From positions 2,356,001-2,420,000 of the forward strand of contig JAWZYU010000056.1 of the NCBI GenBank assembly GCA_038380435.1: a stretch of DNA of 64,000 nt. Direction: 5' to 3'. This DNA is from Ryuthela nishihirai. Its lineage: Eukaryota; Arthropoda; Arachnida; Araneae; Heptathelidae. A program made the translations under genes and the position numbers. How positions within the stretch are numbered: position 1 is the stretch's first letter; each line of letters begins with the position of its first letter. Positions 10,918 through 23,013 of this stretch are shown piece by piece. Below the pieces are notes generated by a model that was not told where the DNA came from, ran no database searches, and worked only from the letters and a program-made list of their open reading frames with translations.

Positions 10918-13785
10918 TGGTTAGATGTGTACATTGGCACTCATAAAAATTCTTGAAAATCACAAGCGAAAGCAAAACTTTTATATCAAAATTGATTATG
11001 GAACGAAACAGATTGTTTGAAGCTTCTGTAACGATTCGTTTAGTTTTGATCGTTTGCAAAAAAATAATGGTCAATCGGATCTTGGAAATTATATTCATAT
11101 ATTTTAAACACTGAAAGAATCTTTTTAAGATTCGGATTTGAAGTTTTATTTTAGTCTCATTTTACAAGGAGCTTGAAATTCGGTCTTTATTTTTGACACC
11201 ATACATTCAAATTTTATCTAACATTCTAATTACTGTATACACCAAATTATTTAATCAGATATTTCGCTTTAAGTGGAGCTCGAGGGACTTCGAGCTCAGA
11301 CCTTGAAGAAGCCGACGTATTTTTGCTTAGCTCCAAGATGTGAAATTTAGTTAGCTCAAAAATTTACTGAAAATGCCTAATAGCATTGGGCGAGATCGGG
11401 TATCCAAACCCAGTGGAGCCATTGGTCGGCAGGATAGGTAGAAATAAGTTAATATTTTATTTAAACTTTAGTATATGTTTAGGATTTTGAGATTTCAATT
11501 GAAATCTCTACATTTTTTGTGAATTGCCGTCTTTTGACTGCTTATTTCACTAATTTTTTTTAATCTCTCTTGCAGATTAAATATATTTCTGTTTCTAACT
11601 GACAATTTTACAATTGTCAGATTTGGAACCTTTTAAACTTCCGTTGGAGTTTTATTACAAATTATACAGTTCATATTAGGAATCTTTAATTAACGTAAGT
11701 TTGCATTTACTGCGTCTAATACATTGTATTATATAGCGCACATTGTTGTTACATTTATTTCTATAATATTTATCTACAAGTCTGTAAATAAATTCTCTGA
11801 TCGTTACTTTCAGTAAATACTAATTTATATTTTACTGTGTCTTGAACTGCATTGCAACCGTTTTTGTTATATCTGTAACCTGTTTCGACAAGTGATATAA
11901 ATATTAAGAATATAACTTGTAAAAGTTTTTACAAACATTTATATTTCTGATATAAATAAATGGTAATCTGAATTTGGATTATTTTGTTTTGTGAAAATCA
12001 CATGAAATTTCCAAAGGTCAGCTACTGGTAAAATGTCAAAAAACACATCACCCGCTCAGAGGCACCACAATTCGAAAGTTCCGAATCAGACCGCCCAGAG
12101 ATATTAGAATTCGAAAATTCGAACACTGCAACGGCTCCGGTCTATGTCTTCCGGTCCGCTCAGAGGCATCCGAAGCTATTATTCGCAATCCGGACTGCCC
12201 AAAGAGGGCGGTCCGGATACGATCCATTAACAATTTACTTTGAAATACAAATGTACCAATAAAAAATTATCGGATCCTTAGCACAATTTCGCACAATTCA
12301 TAAATTTAGGATTCTTATATTCAAATATTGTTCTCTAAAAATACAGGAAAAAAATCTTAGCTGTAAACTCTACATTACATGAGCTGCGTTTCTTCAGTAA
12401 CCAGATGGTTTTTTCCCAGTCTGTTGCAAAGCTGGGATTATTGGGGAGACACCTTACATCCTTATATCCTTACATATTACCTTGGTATAAATGTTCATAT
12501 TTGTTTCAAAATGAGGACACGACGTATCTATATGGGCTAAGTAAGCCCCATCCGTCATGTTGTTGTTGTTTAGGTCTTAGCTTTCCACCTTCCTTCATCT
12601 TGGGTCTCGGAATTTTCCTGTCTAAGAAATAGGTAACTCGCATGACAAGGAAACTCGGCCAAAAAGCGGTCCCATCGGGCAGCACCCACTCGACCGAAAA
12701 GAAGAACAAGTGCCATATGGGTTGCCTGACGCCCGGTTCGGTTCAGCATGCACCAATCGCCACCTGACACGGCAACCGAGGTGTTTTTTTCCCAACCTGT
12801 GGCAAAGCTGGATAGCAAGGAAAGAAGCGCGCTTTTGGATACTCTTCTCTGAACTTTCGGTGTGAGAAGTTGATTTTCGGTGACGGTGCTTGCTTCTACC
12901 TTATTCACGAAAAAAGGTCCTGACATGTTCTTCCCCGGCATCGAGGTGCGCAACTTTGGACACTAACAAGAGGCAATTCTGCTGATGCGCAGTAGGATCC
13001 TGATATCGACCTAAAGGACGATAGCTTGATGTGTACAAGGAGACCCATTTTCTTCCGTCCACACACGGCAAAGGAATGAGGTAGGGTCATTCTTTCCTGA
13101 TTAGGTCTCCCCCATGTTAAGTGACAATTTGTAGCCGCCACTCTGCTCTCGACCATGTTTATTTGAGGCGCAAATTGTGATGCTCCCTAACAACGGTGCA
13201 GCGTGGGAAAGAGGAATTTTTTTGGCATTTTTGTAAAATCCACTTCAATTAGAGTAAGTTGATTATAACTGAGAAAAAAAGTAAAAGTAAATAAATGATC
13301 CCTGAAAATGATCTCACATCGATCTGCTTACTTGTTTTGTCTGTTGGTCTAGTTCCTGTACACCGAGATAGGCGGAAAGCCTAGGCCTGAGATTGGTAGA
13401 CCCCATCATTTTTACGATTATAAAATTGCGGTGTCAGGCCCACTTTCCCGAAATACTGATTTTGATGAAACACAGCGCCTTATCTTCGCCCTCATTTTTT
13501 TTAGTTCGTCCCTAAAGTACAGCTACCCCCAAAACACACAGAAAGTAGTCACGACATGAATGTAAGGAGATGCAAAAATCGCTCTTCACAAGTCACGAAC
13601 AAACAAACATTTCCATTCCATTTTTGTTTACGACTTTTGAATTAATCGTGCACAAACGAAGTCATATGTAATTGAAGGCCCGGATCTAGAAAAAAATAAA
13701 CACCAAGACAGAGTTCAAGCTCCATATTTACAGATAATATACATATCTATTTCTTCAATGGGCATCGTCCAACCTGTATTAGAGG
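10918..13785. other. Long unassigned stretch
   Basis: AT-rich to about 12,040, then patchier and more GC-rich. Small structures are a GAGCTCGA/TCGAGCTC hairpin near 11,278 and CTGACAATT/AATTGTCAG near 11,600. A related pair of blocks, TTTTTTCCCAGTCTGTTGCA at about 12,406 and TTTTTTTTCCCAACCTGTGG at about 12,784, both continue with CAAAGCTGG. Two overlapping minus-strand frames (12,570-12,953 and 12,905-13,156) are the longest open stretches, but I recognise no domain in them. Confidence 0.4.
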
Positions 13786-13787
13786 AT

Positions 13788-13920
13788 AGGGTTGGGTCGT
13801 TTTACCTCTGAGGGGAAATGTTTGCACACCATGGGCTAAATGGTCAGGTCACATGGACCCCGGACACTCAGAGAAGGTTGGGGGAGGGGACCCATTGGAA
13901 CAGCTGTTGGGAGACAGATG
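13788..13920 (-). mobile_element. SINE-A 3' fragment
   Basis: Tail to mid-body only: GGGTTGGGTCGTTTTACCTC through GGGAGACAGATG, then an abrupt change to unrelated repeat sequence at about 13,921. Truncated at the head side. Confidence 0.9.
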
Positions 13921-14460
13921 CTATATTGGAGGAAGTCTTCCAGTTGATTCATTTCGGAAAAACGGAATTAAAAATCAAAACAGCAGCAAAATTCTCCATT
14001 TTAGAAGTCCATGTTAGAGAGATCAGAATATTTCTTGGTGGCTTTGTCTCTGGAGTTCATTCGTTTGATTTCCGACTTATTCGCTTCGGAGAATTCAAAT
14101 TTAAAAAGCTCCGATGCATTGAGATCCGGATTAGAGAAAATTCACATATAAGAGTATTGGCTCTTTTTTTCTGCCATTCTGTGCATTGGTTTGATTTTAG
14201 ACTTATTATGTTGAGAGAAATGCAGTAAGGAAGAAATGATCGGTCTACTGAAAACCGGAATAGAAACGGGATCCATAAATGTGGTGACTAGAGTTTCGAC
14301 ACTTGGTCCGTTTTATTTTTTACTTTTCTGTTCACAGGGAATGCGTTTCTAGAAGAGTTTCGTTTTCGGGTATTTCGGCATTACACTGACTTTTGACAAG
14401 TGTTGATCAAGCTCAGATGCACTTTTTTACCATTTTTTAACCCTTTTCTAAACAAGGAGA
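13921..14460. repeat. Diverged repeat sequence related to 15.3-16.6 kb
   Basis: Phrases such as CGTTTGATTTCCGACTTATT, GGTTTGATTTTAGACTTATT and GATCCGGATTAGAG recur in altered form here and at 15.3-16.6 kb, suggesting an old tandem or dispersed repeat. There is no coding meaning. Confidence 0.45.
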
Positions 14461-14479
14461 GGGAGAGCCTTCGGTTAAA

Positions 14480-14578
14480 ACGTGCAAATAAATCTCACCG
14501 CTGACACAATTAGGACACGAAACTGGAAAAAATAAATTACGAGACGCGCGTTACAGACTCAGCCAAAAACCACCCCGA
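14480..14578 (-). mobile_element. SINE-A tRNA-head remnant
   Basis: AAATAAATCTCACCGCTGAC through a degraded B box (GGACACGAAACTGG), ACGAGACGCGCG and GACTCAGCC correspond to the head end of SINE-A in reverse orientation. Strongly diverged. Confidence 0.65.
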
Positions 14579-15073
14579 AAATATGAAGGAATAGTTGTTT
14601 TAATAAATCCACAAGCTAGCGAAAAGCAATAGGAAGATCGGTAGCAATAGCTCGTTATTATTAAAGAAGCTGTTCGAAGCAAATTACTGCGCCTCTTTTC
14701 CTAAGGGGGCGTTATATGCAGTCGGCACTTTTGCTCTCGATGTTGTACACAGGCGGAGTTTTTTTCTTCTCCTTGTTTTTGCCCTCGGTACCTTTGCATT
14801 CGGCATTCTATCATGGAAACGTTCACAAGACAATAAACTATAATTTTCTCTACTATCAAATTAATTACTATATCAATTAGTAGTTAAAATATCAATTACT
14901 CTTAGTTATTAAATAGACAGTTCTCCATTCGAATTCTCAATTAACAACCATTTGCAAATTAATCTGGGAAATTGGTATAAATCTATATAAATGCAAAATT
15001 GCATATCTTCAATCTTCGATGTTTATTTTATCGTATTTTTTATTGAGATTATGAATTTCACTTTTTATTACAA
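14579..15073. other. Unassigned stretch
   Basis: No feature recognised. TATCAATTA-type blocks repeat near 14,860-14,900. Confidence 0.35.
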
Positions 15074-16118
15074 AGGGTGGAAAAAAGTTTTGCAATAACT
15101 ATGATCATACGAAACGAAAAACATTTCCTTTATTGGAACGCGCAATAACTTCCTCCACCCATCCATCCCAAAACAGCGTTTCAACAGAAATTTTCTTCCG
15201 ATTGAAGATGTAAACGAAAATCTGTTTACCGCATAAAACGGAATAATTAGAATGTTCATTATTTGGAATGTTCATTTCACCAATTGAAACTCTGTCACTT
15301 TAAATTATTTCGTTCAAGAGAAACAAAATGTCCAAAATATTTAATTTTATTCAGTGTTGATTTAGAGTTCTGTGAGGTTTGGTTCGATTGATTTCCAATT
15401 ACTTTAAAACTACGAATGAAGTGGGATAAAAATATCAAAATCCAGTTTAACTAATGTCGGTTTTAAAATCCAGAGGAAATTGTCGCATCTTTCTTCTAAA
15501 TGGGTTCCGTAATTTTTTTAATGTTCTGTTCGGATAAAAGATACTAAATATATTCGTGTTATAGAGTATCGGATTACTGAGACTGACGATAGTGTTGTGC
15601 GGTTTAGTTTCTTGAAATATATTCGTTTGAATTCCAATCGTTCCGTTTAGTAGGAAAAGAAAGGTAGAGAAGAATGAAATTCCGGTTTAACAGAAGTCAG
15701 ATTAGGGAGTAGAGTTGTAAATATCGTCTCTTTCCTCTAATGCATTCTGTTAATATCATATTGCTTTTTAGGATAAAAATGACTAAAGATATTCGTTTTA
15801 TTGAGTATCGGATTACTGAGCATGACAATAGCCTTATGCTGTCTACTTCCCTGGAGTATATTCTTTTGAATTCCAATTGTTTCATTTAGAAGGAATATGA
15901 GAAATTGGTGAAATGAACATCCCAAATAATGAACATTCTAATTATTCCATTTTATGCGGTAAACAGATTTTCGTTTATATCTTCAATCGGAAGAAAATTT
16001 CTGTTGAAACGCTGTTTTGGGATGGATGGGTGGAGGAAGTTATTGCGCGTTCCAATAAAGGAAATATTTTTCTTTTCGTATGATCATAATTATTACAAAA
16101 CATTGTTTCCATCCTTTT
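15074..16118. repeat. Large inverted repeat with about 220-bp arms
   Basis: The left arm, about 15,074-15,293, and the right arm, about 15,900-16,118, are inverted copies (for example AACAGCGTTTCAACAGAAAT on the left and its complement on the right). Both can be read as the same 60-residue frame on opposite strands, a by-product of the symmetry. The spacer of about 600 bp consists of diverged 239-bp repeats. The structure resembles a foldback element or an inverted duplication; no terminal duplication is obvious. Confidence 0.85.
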
Positions 16119-16560
16119 GAGATAGCTCAAGTGGAAGACAAAATATGCAAGAGTGTTTAAGAAGCGTCGAATAAGAGGGAATAGATTTAACAAACATCGG
16201 CTGCTTTGATTTACTCTATTGGTACTTTGCGTTAGTTTTTTTTTTGGTTCAGTAAGAAAAAAAAAACATTTAGAAATTTTGTTTTATTGAGGCACGGATT
16301 AAGGAGTATATTTGAAGTCTTATGCAAATTGTATAGTATTCTTTTGGCTTCTAACTGCTTCATTTAGAAGAAACAAACTTTAAAAAATTACGTTGTAGTG
16401 GAATATCGGAGAATAGAGAATAGATGTATACCTTTTATTGTAGGTCGGATTAGAAAGAACAGATACAATTATCGATTACGTTGAGTTATAAATAATTTCG
16501 TTTTACGTAGTGCTGGATTTCAGAGACTTCCGAGAAGGATTGATTTTGTTCACTAATCGA
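15320..16560. repeat. Diverged tandem repeats, period about 239 bp
   Basis: GTATCGGATTACTGAG occurs at 15,566 and 15,805. Matching neighbours (GATATTCG, TTTGAATTCCAAT, TTAGAAGGAA/TTAGTAGGAA) recur at the same spacing, with weaker copies continuing past 16,290. Units are too diverged for a young satellite. Confidence 0.65.
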
Positions 16561-16602
16561 AAGTGTATTTTAATTAGGTTTAGTAATTAAAAAAAAATTC
16601 GC

Positions 16603-16803
16603 CGTCCCGTGGCCGAGTGGTTAGAGCGCTTGGCTAGTGATCTAAGGGTCCTGGGTTCGAGCCCGGGTAAGACATGGATGTTCGTGTTGTTTTATGCTGA
16701 GGTCCTGCCATCCTCTCAGTCCTACTCCTGTGGCATTATAAACTGACATTATCCTGTCAGACCTCTGTGGCAAGCAACTGCTTGAGGGGGTATTTATTAT
16801 TAT
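16603..16803 (+). mobile_element. SINE-B, near full length
   Basis: The head contains an A box (GTGGCCGAGTGG, about 16,610) and B box (GGGTTCGAGCCCGGG, about 16,654) with tRNA spacing. The body (TGCTGAGGTCCTGCCATCCT, CTGTCAGACCTCTGTGGCAA) ends in GCTTGAGGGGGTATTTATTA and a short A/T tail. Other copies lie at 31.8, 43.8 and 49.5 kb. It is a tRNA-derived retroposon, not a tRNA gene: no complete acceptor stem closes after the B box. Confidence 0.85.
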
Positions 16804-16849
16804 TTTTTTAAATTTAAAATTACTTCTAAATGTTTTTCTATTTCCACTG

Positions 16850-17005
16850 AATTGTCGTATTCACAGAATTGTCGTAGACTTCATATTCTCATCCACCGAA
16901 TTGTCGTAGACTTCATATTCTCAGCCACCGAATTGTCTTATACTCCGAATTCTCATCTACCGAATTGTCCTTCTCAGTTACTGTACACAGGAATTGTCGT
17001 AGACC
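16850..17005. repeat. 32-bp minisatellite
   Basis: GAATTGTC recurs at 32-bp steps (aatt at 16,867, 16,899, 16,931 and 16,963), with a further copy at about 16,992. Units share CCACCGAATTGTCGTAGACT and degrade to the right. Confidence 0.85.
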
Positions 17006-17615
17006 AAACTACCACTACGAAAACAAATAAATTAATTTTAAAAGACAGCTTTCGTTTAATCCACTAAACATTCCTTCGTGTATCGGGAACTCTAGGTCCG
17101 TGGTTACCAATGGAAACCATGAAACAATAAAAAAAAAGCTATTCCGCTTATTTATACCTGTCCATTATTGAAACAGCGGCTCATAAAACAAGTATAATAC
17201 AAAATCTCGCTCAGTTCTTTCAATTATTAACCAAATATTTTTATGTGAATAAGTAAATTATTTTTTTAATTCAAAGTACTCATTAAAAATGCATATTTTT
17301 GTTTTTTAACCAAGTCATTTGATTTGCTAAAAACATAGTTTTTTTTATTCCTTTTTATTGCTCATTAGAACTGTGTTTTTTCTGTTTCAGGTACAGAATA
17401 TTTCTTGCTGCTCTTTAAGAATATAGTGACAATGAATCTTCGATGAGTTTGGGTTGGACGGCTCTGCTTTAAAAAGGTTTACATCTGTATGAAATATTTC
17501 GTTTTCGGCGATAATAAATTTCGGCCTGCATGTTTTCGAAACGTGTCTTCAAGAACGTAAAGGAATTAAATAATTTAAAGGTAAAAATATTGTCTCATCC
17601 TGACAACCCTATGAG
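17006..17615. other. AT-rich stretch, nothing recognised
   Basis: No coding or repeat feature supported. Confidence 0.4.
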
Positions 17616-17705
17616 CCAAAATATTTATTCACAACGTGAATAAATATTTAATATAGAAACCAAAATATTTATTCACAACGTGAATAAATATTTTGGTTTC
17701 TATAT
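17616..17705. repeat. Perfect cruciform-forming palindrome with partial duplicate
   Basis: A 26-nt arm at 17,651-17,676 and its exact complement at 17,680-17,705 surround a 3-nt loop. Just before it, 17,616-17,650 holds another copy of the centre (ATATTTATTCACAACGTGAA), so a smaller palindrome sits beside the larger one. Confidence 0.95.
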
Positions 17706-17786
17706 AGTAACTTTCTGAATAGTGACTATTATAGACTTACATTTCAGAGGTCTCCTATCTGTACGACTATATTTTATAGTCTAATT

Positions 17787-18545
17787 TAGGGGTTCTCAAT
17801 GTGGGGTACGGGGTAAAGTTTTTGGGTTACCCCGGGAGAGCTCAAAAGTCGCAAATATACGTTATATATATATATGTCTGTGTGTTTTATTTCATTTCCA
17901 TTGTTATACTATAACAATAATTTTATCTATCTATACAAGGGGTACGCCAGTTACATACACATTTCCAGGGGGTACGTGAAGCATAAAAGGTTGAGAACCA
18001 CTGGTATATATTTTATTTCATTCCCATTGTTATACTATAACTATAGATTTATCTATCTATACAAGGGGTATGCACATTTCCAGGGGGTACATAAAGTTAC
18101 ATACACATTTCCAGGGGGTACATAAAGCATAAAAGGTTGAGAACCACTGATGTAGATGTTTTTTATTCCCATTGTTATACTATAACTATAGTTTTATCTA
18201 TCTACACAAGGGGTACGCCAGTTACATACACATTTCCAGGAGGTACGTGAAGCATAATAGGTTGAGAACCACTGATATATATTTTATTTCATTCCCATTG
18301 TTATACTATAACTATAGATTTATCTATCTATACAAGGGGTATGCACATTTCCAGGGGGTACATAAAGTTACAGACACATTTCCAGGGGGTACATAAAGCA
18401 TAAAAGGTTGAGAACCACTGATGTAGATGTTTTTTATTCCCATTGTTATACTATAACTATAGTTTTATCTATCTACACAAGGGGTACGCCAGTTACATAC
18501 ACATTTCCAGGAGGTACGTGAAGCATAATAGGTTGAGAATCACTG
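17787..18545. mobile_element. hAT-like non-autonomous element with tandem core
   Basis: The left end TAGGGGTTCTCAA and right end GGTTGAGAATCACTG form the CAGTGGTTCTCAACC-type terminus common in hAT elements. Flanking 8-mers GTCTAATT (17,779-17,786) and GTCTAAAT (18,546-18,553) match at seven of eight positions, fitting a hAT 8-bp target duplication. The interior is an array in which units ending GGTTGAGAACCACTG repeat. Two sub-units alternate as a higher-order repeat of 271 bp. No transposase is encoded. Confidence 0.75.
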
Positions 18546-18609
18546 GTCTAAATAATAGTGTATATTACACAAATATGAAAAAACGCAAAAACGTTGGCCT
18601 TCCTTATTT

Positions 18610-18985
18610 TTCAGCAGCACTGTTTGGGACTCAACGGTTTAAGTGGCCAGGTCATAAGGGCTGAAATGAGGTTATAGAAGGGGATTCACTGAACACCTGT
18701 TAGGAGACAGATGGAATCCTCTGGTCAAGGCGATTCAGCGTTTTCTTTGAAATGCAGGATAAGGTTATTAGGCGCATCAAGACTCGTCATAACGTACCAA
18801 CCGATATGTCTGTGGACACCTTTCCAAGCTTAATGGCGTCCTCTCTCTAACCGAGGGCAGGGTCTGTATACTGGGTTGGGGGGTTGCAGAGATAAATTTC
18901 TATGCTCGCACAGTTTGACTAGAACTTGGGGACTGCAGGGTTCGAGCCTGGCACGCTATCGACTGAGTCAAGCCTCGCCTTGAAA
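18610..18985 (-). mobile_element. SINE-A copy, old, nearly full length
   Basis: Diverged but collinear with other copies: GGCCAGGTCATAAGG, GGAGACAGATGG, GGTTCGAGCCTGGCACGC, ending in the head at about GAGTCAAGCCTCGCC. Confidence 0.85.
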
Positions 18986-20636
18986 TATAGTGCCGTCCTA
19001 TGATACTGATATTTAAAACAAAGACACCTGAAAATGTTGACGAGTTTGACTTCCTGCTTTAGATCAATCTGGTTATATTTATTCGCTGATACAATTTGCA
19101 ATCGAAGATTTTGGCGAAATTGAATTTGCATGAGTAACGGTGAATCAAACATGTCACTGTACGGGATTATCATTTGGCATCCTTTCTTAGCATTGATACC
19201 TTACCTTCAAGCTATCTTTGCTTTGCCAGTTGAGATATAGGGAGTTGATAACGGAATAAATTCCATGTAAATTATATAAGCAAATTAGATCTTTTCAGAA
19301 TTATTCTATTTCGATGTCTTTTAAAAAGAAATCGAAATGAATTTCACTGTGAATTCATTAATTCTTAAATCACATTATGTCCCTTCCACAGTAAAAGTGA
19401 TTTTCCGCTAAACATGTTTTAAGTTAAGCTTAATTTCGGCGTTAACTTTCATGTTATCATGTCAAGTTGATTTTTCACAGATCTATATGAGGGAATATTA
19501 ATGAGCACTTTCAGCGCGCAGAGTTCCACTTCAGTACTGTGGTTTTCGATACATATGCAAATAGTGCAAACTAAAGTAGTGTCAAATCAACATATGTAGT
19601 ATAGTTTAAAAAATAGTTGCCATTTTGAAAAATAGGGGTAATTTTATCAGTATATTAAAACAGCTAATTTCAGTTACTCAGAGCGGTGATAACTATAAGG
19701 AGTGGCGTGACAAAAAATGTAAAATGGGTAAGGTTCTCACTTAGCAGGCGACGATGAGCTGTACAAAAGTGGGCGTGACACACTCAACTTTGCCCACGCT
19801 TGAAAATAATTAAGCTTTTTTTCTTAGAATATCTAAAATTTTGACTAACGGCGTCTGAACTTCCAAATTCAACCCAGCAGATACTTACCTGCCTCTAAGT
19901 ATATTTATATTATGCTCTTATTATATTTTTTACGAGCTTTATATATAAATCACACTTTTTTAATTAATTGTGTCATGCCCAACTCCGGTTGATAGGACGT
20001 CAGGGAAAAACAATAAAAAAGGAGGAAAGGAGGAAAATGGCATTGTGTGAACTATAGGGGCCGCACACGGCATTCCGCAAAAACGTGGGCCTTTAAATGC
20101 AATAACGTTTCTTCCAAAATGGATGCTTCTAGAGTGGGGAACCTTTCGATCTACCGTCTCTCGGGGTTTTACAAAATGGGACACATCACAATACTAAGAT
20201 TTCCAGGCAAACACATGTATTTAATCTGAATTTTCTCAAACATTGCTAGAGTGGACAGTGATGACCTCAGTGGTGACGAACAAAGCGTTTCCCACATCAG
20301 CTTAGTCCAGGTTTCGCAATGAACTGTCAATTTATTCGGGGAAAAATGGGGACTAAATTTGACAAAATGCCTGTACCTCATTCTCCTCAGCACAAGAGCG
20401 GTGTAGAGTCCTAATACGACCCCTGCTGTTCACACTCCAATCACTGAGGTAGCTTACACAGTCAATTCCGTCTCTCAGGCTTGTCTAATCAATTGTTGCA
20501 GGAACGGTGAGTCAAATACGAGGGATACTTATCCCCAGAGGTAAGCTCTAGGTCCTAGGTCATTTGATTTTTGTCGGAACCCATTCGGGGCTCTGTACGA
20601 GCAAGGGAGATGGCTGCACGTTATCGTGTCTGAGGA
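18986..20636. other. Unassigned stretch
   Basis: No recognised coding, RNA or repeat feature. Open frames at 19,960-20,393 have no identifiable domain. Confidence 0.4.
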
Positions 20637-20639
20637 ACG

Positions 20640-20938
20640 AAAAACGACTTTTTTGCAGACAATGGGCTAAATGGTCAGGTCACAAGGACCCCGAAAGTTC
20701 AGAGAAGGTTGGGGGAGATGACCCATTGGATAGCTGTTGGGAAACAGGTAGTCTCCCATCAAGGCCATCCAGCGTGTTCTTTAACATGCATACACAATAT
20801 GGCTCTTTCGCACACGGGACAACTGCTTAACGTTGCATCCGACGGACGGCGGTCTTTCCAAGTCCATCGGTGTCCTCTTCTGATCGTCGACAGGGCAGGA
20901 ATTTTGCGGGGATAAATCTCAACGTTGGCCCACGTTGA
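20640..20938 (-). mobile_element. SINE-A copy, head-truncated
   Basis: Runs from the ACTTTTTTGCAGACAATGGG block to GATAAATCTCAACGTTGGCC; the tRNA head is missing and the tail is degraded. Confidence 0.88.
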
Positions 20939-20965
20939 GCCATGTTATATAATAATGTTATATAA

Positions 20966-21440
20966 GTAGAAGCTAATTTCGAAGCAGCTTAACTTCTAAA
21001 CTAAGCATTTTATGAGAAAAAGGAATAGGACTAAATTAGAGATCTCTATCAATTCTATCTGAATCTCAATTTTCAATAAAGTTTGTTTTCCATTTTAAGA
21101 GTTAAGGACTTTAAATATTTAATAGCAAGAATGCAATTTGTCTTAGGACAATTGAAAAATATCGAAAAATTATTGACATTAACTTTTCAAATATGCATCT
21201 GTTGTATTAAATGATTGAATACTTCTTATTCAATTATAATTAACTTCTGAGTTAAATTCTAAATGTTAGGCATTGCTGTTGTTAAATATTTAAACATCCA
21301 TAAGTCTTTAAATACTAAGGGAATATTTTTTGAAAAGCGAGATTTATATAGATTTGATTGAAACTTTTAATTTACCTTCAGTCCCATTCTGTTACAAAAC
21401 TCTTTCTTAGAGGTTATAGAGTTTCGAAGTTAGCTTCCAC
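20966..21440. repeat. Diverged foldback element
   Basis: The left end GTAGAAGCTAATTTCGAAG is the complement of the right end CTTCGAAGTTAGCTTCCAC with few changes. Pairing continues inward with gaps (GGAATAGGACTAAATTA versus GGGACTGAAGGTAAATTA in the complement) to a centre near 21,200. No protein is encoded. Confidence 0.7.
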
Positions 21441-23012
21441 TGACATAACATGGAGGGAAATGGTCATAATTCAGTGAGCATATATAAGTTACATTTTAGA
21501 ACAAACATGGGAAGATATAAATATATTTTAAATTTCCTTAACTTCAATATTTTACATTTTGATTTTTAATGATAATTTTTCATGGAAATGTTTATTTTTT
21601 TTAAGGGTAATTCGAGAGAAATAACCTAGAAGCACTTTGAGGCTTGTCCTTGTTCCTCATGATATAAAACATTTACACAGAGTACACCCGCTCGTTCAGG
21701 ACTCAAGGAAAACGTTTGTCACGAAATGCATCAATCTTTCCCCTACTTTGAAGAAAAAAATTCAACATTCCCTATATTTCTCTGCACGTCTTAAGCTTTC
21801 ATTTGGCATGCGACTCTTACAGATTTACCCCGTAAAATTTACGTGACCCGTTTTGAGCGGAAGAAAGAGGGACATAATTTTTTGTCCTCACGGCAGCCTG
21901 GACGCCGCGAACGATAGAGTAGAGGAATAGTTTACAGAATCCAATCATCCAATCTTTTGTGTAGGGGAGAATGAACGGATGGTAAATGATCCATAACGTT
22001 GACAATACCCACGTCACAAATTTGCATTTGACCAATAGTGTGTAAATATACGTTATTTGACAAATAACTCATTTCTCTCTGTTCTCTAGTTCCGAAGATG
22101 CAACGCAACAATCATTTATATACGATTCTCATTTGTCAGGAGAGAAGAAAACATATGATGGGAAATTTTGTAGCCTATGGCACTTTACACATCATAAGCT
22201 TTTATTTAACACATAAGTAGTTACTTTGCGATTTGATGTCGAAAGATTAACTAATCTTTACACATTTAGCTCCTGTTTTGAGGGAAGAATGCACGAGAGA
22301 TTTACACCTCAGTGGCACGGTACATAGTGCATTGGTTCGTGGTGACCCAGATGGGGCCGGGTTCGAGTCCCGGTGATGGAACTGTCGTTTGTTCTGTTAT
22401 AACCTAAAGATAAGCAAACTGTCTTGTTATCCTCATCAAAATTGAAAAGGCAAAAAAAAAATTCATTTCAAAATCACACTCCCGAAGTCACAAACTATAA
22501 TTTAATATATTACTCGTTACTCTTAATATAATATATAATGGTACACTGGATTTCATATTTCCTTTTTCAGTGGTGGGAAGGAACAGGACGAAACGATTTA
22601 TATATAACCTGTGATACTCCCAGCATTATTAGAGTTCATTTGGTGAATAATTGGTTACGATGGGTCAATGGGTTAAAGAGATATGATGTAACAACAGTTT
22701 GTAGAACCGATGAATAAAAAAGGAACAGCAATAAGAAAATTAATAGATATCAACGAAAGTAAAAATGATATAAACTACCACTAATTTTATAAAACAGAGA
22801 AATTAAAATAAATATTTTTCGTTCAATCACTGATCAGCTGTGACTTGGTGAGTGATATATTACGGATATATCTCAATGATATGTCCAAGTTTTAACGAAA
22901 AAAGGATTTTTTGTCGAAGTGCACAAATGATCATCCTTCTGCATACATTTGATGCATCCGCACTGGAATGTACAATTATATCGTCACTATAATTTCTTGT
23001 AATATTCTCTAC
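21441..23012. other. Unassigned stretch with one tRNA-like block
   Basis: At 22,310-22,380 a GTGGCACGGTACA A-box-like block and a GGTTCGAGTCC B box (22,360-22,370) resemble a tRNA-derived head of a family not otherwise seen here. The rest shows nothing recognisable. Confidence 0.4.
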
Positions 23013-23013
23013 T

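Noticed and set aside
12570..13156. Two overlapping minus-strand frames as a possible gene
   Set aside because: They are in different frames, have no recognisable domain, and splice or promoter signals are not evident. Kept as unassigned.
15068..16120. The same 62-63 residue frame found twice (15,068-15,259 minus and 15,929-16,120 plus) as a duplicated small gene
   Set aside because: It is a consequence of the inverted repeat. Neither copy has a recognisable domain or flanking signals.
17787..18545. CRISPR-like array
   Set aside because: Repeats are adjacent higher-order units without unique spacers, in eukaryotic transposon context.
17874..18664. Repeated frames with YYNNFIYLYKGYA-type sequence as a repetitive protein
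   Set aside because: These are explained by the 271-bp tandem array inside the hAT-like element. Frames start and stop at unit borders and have no protein-like conservation beyond DNA identity.
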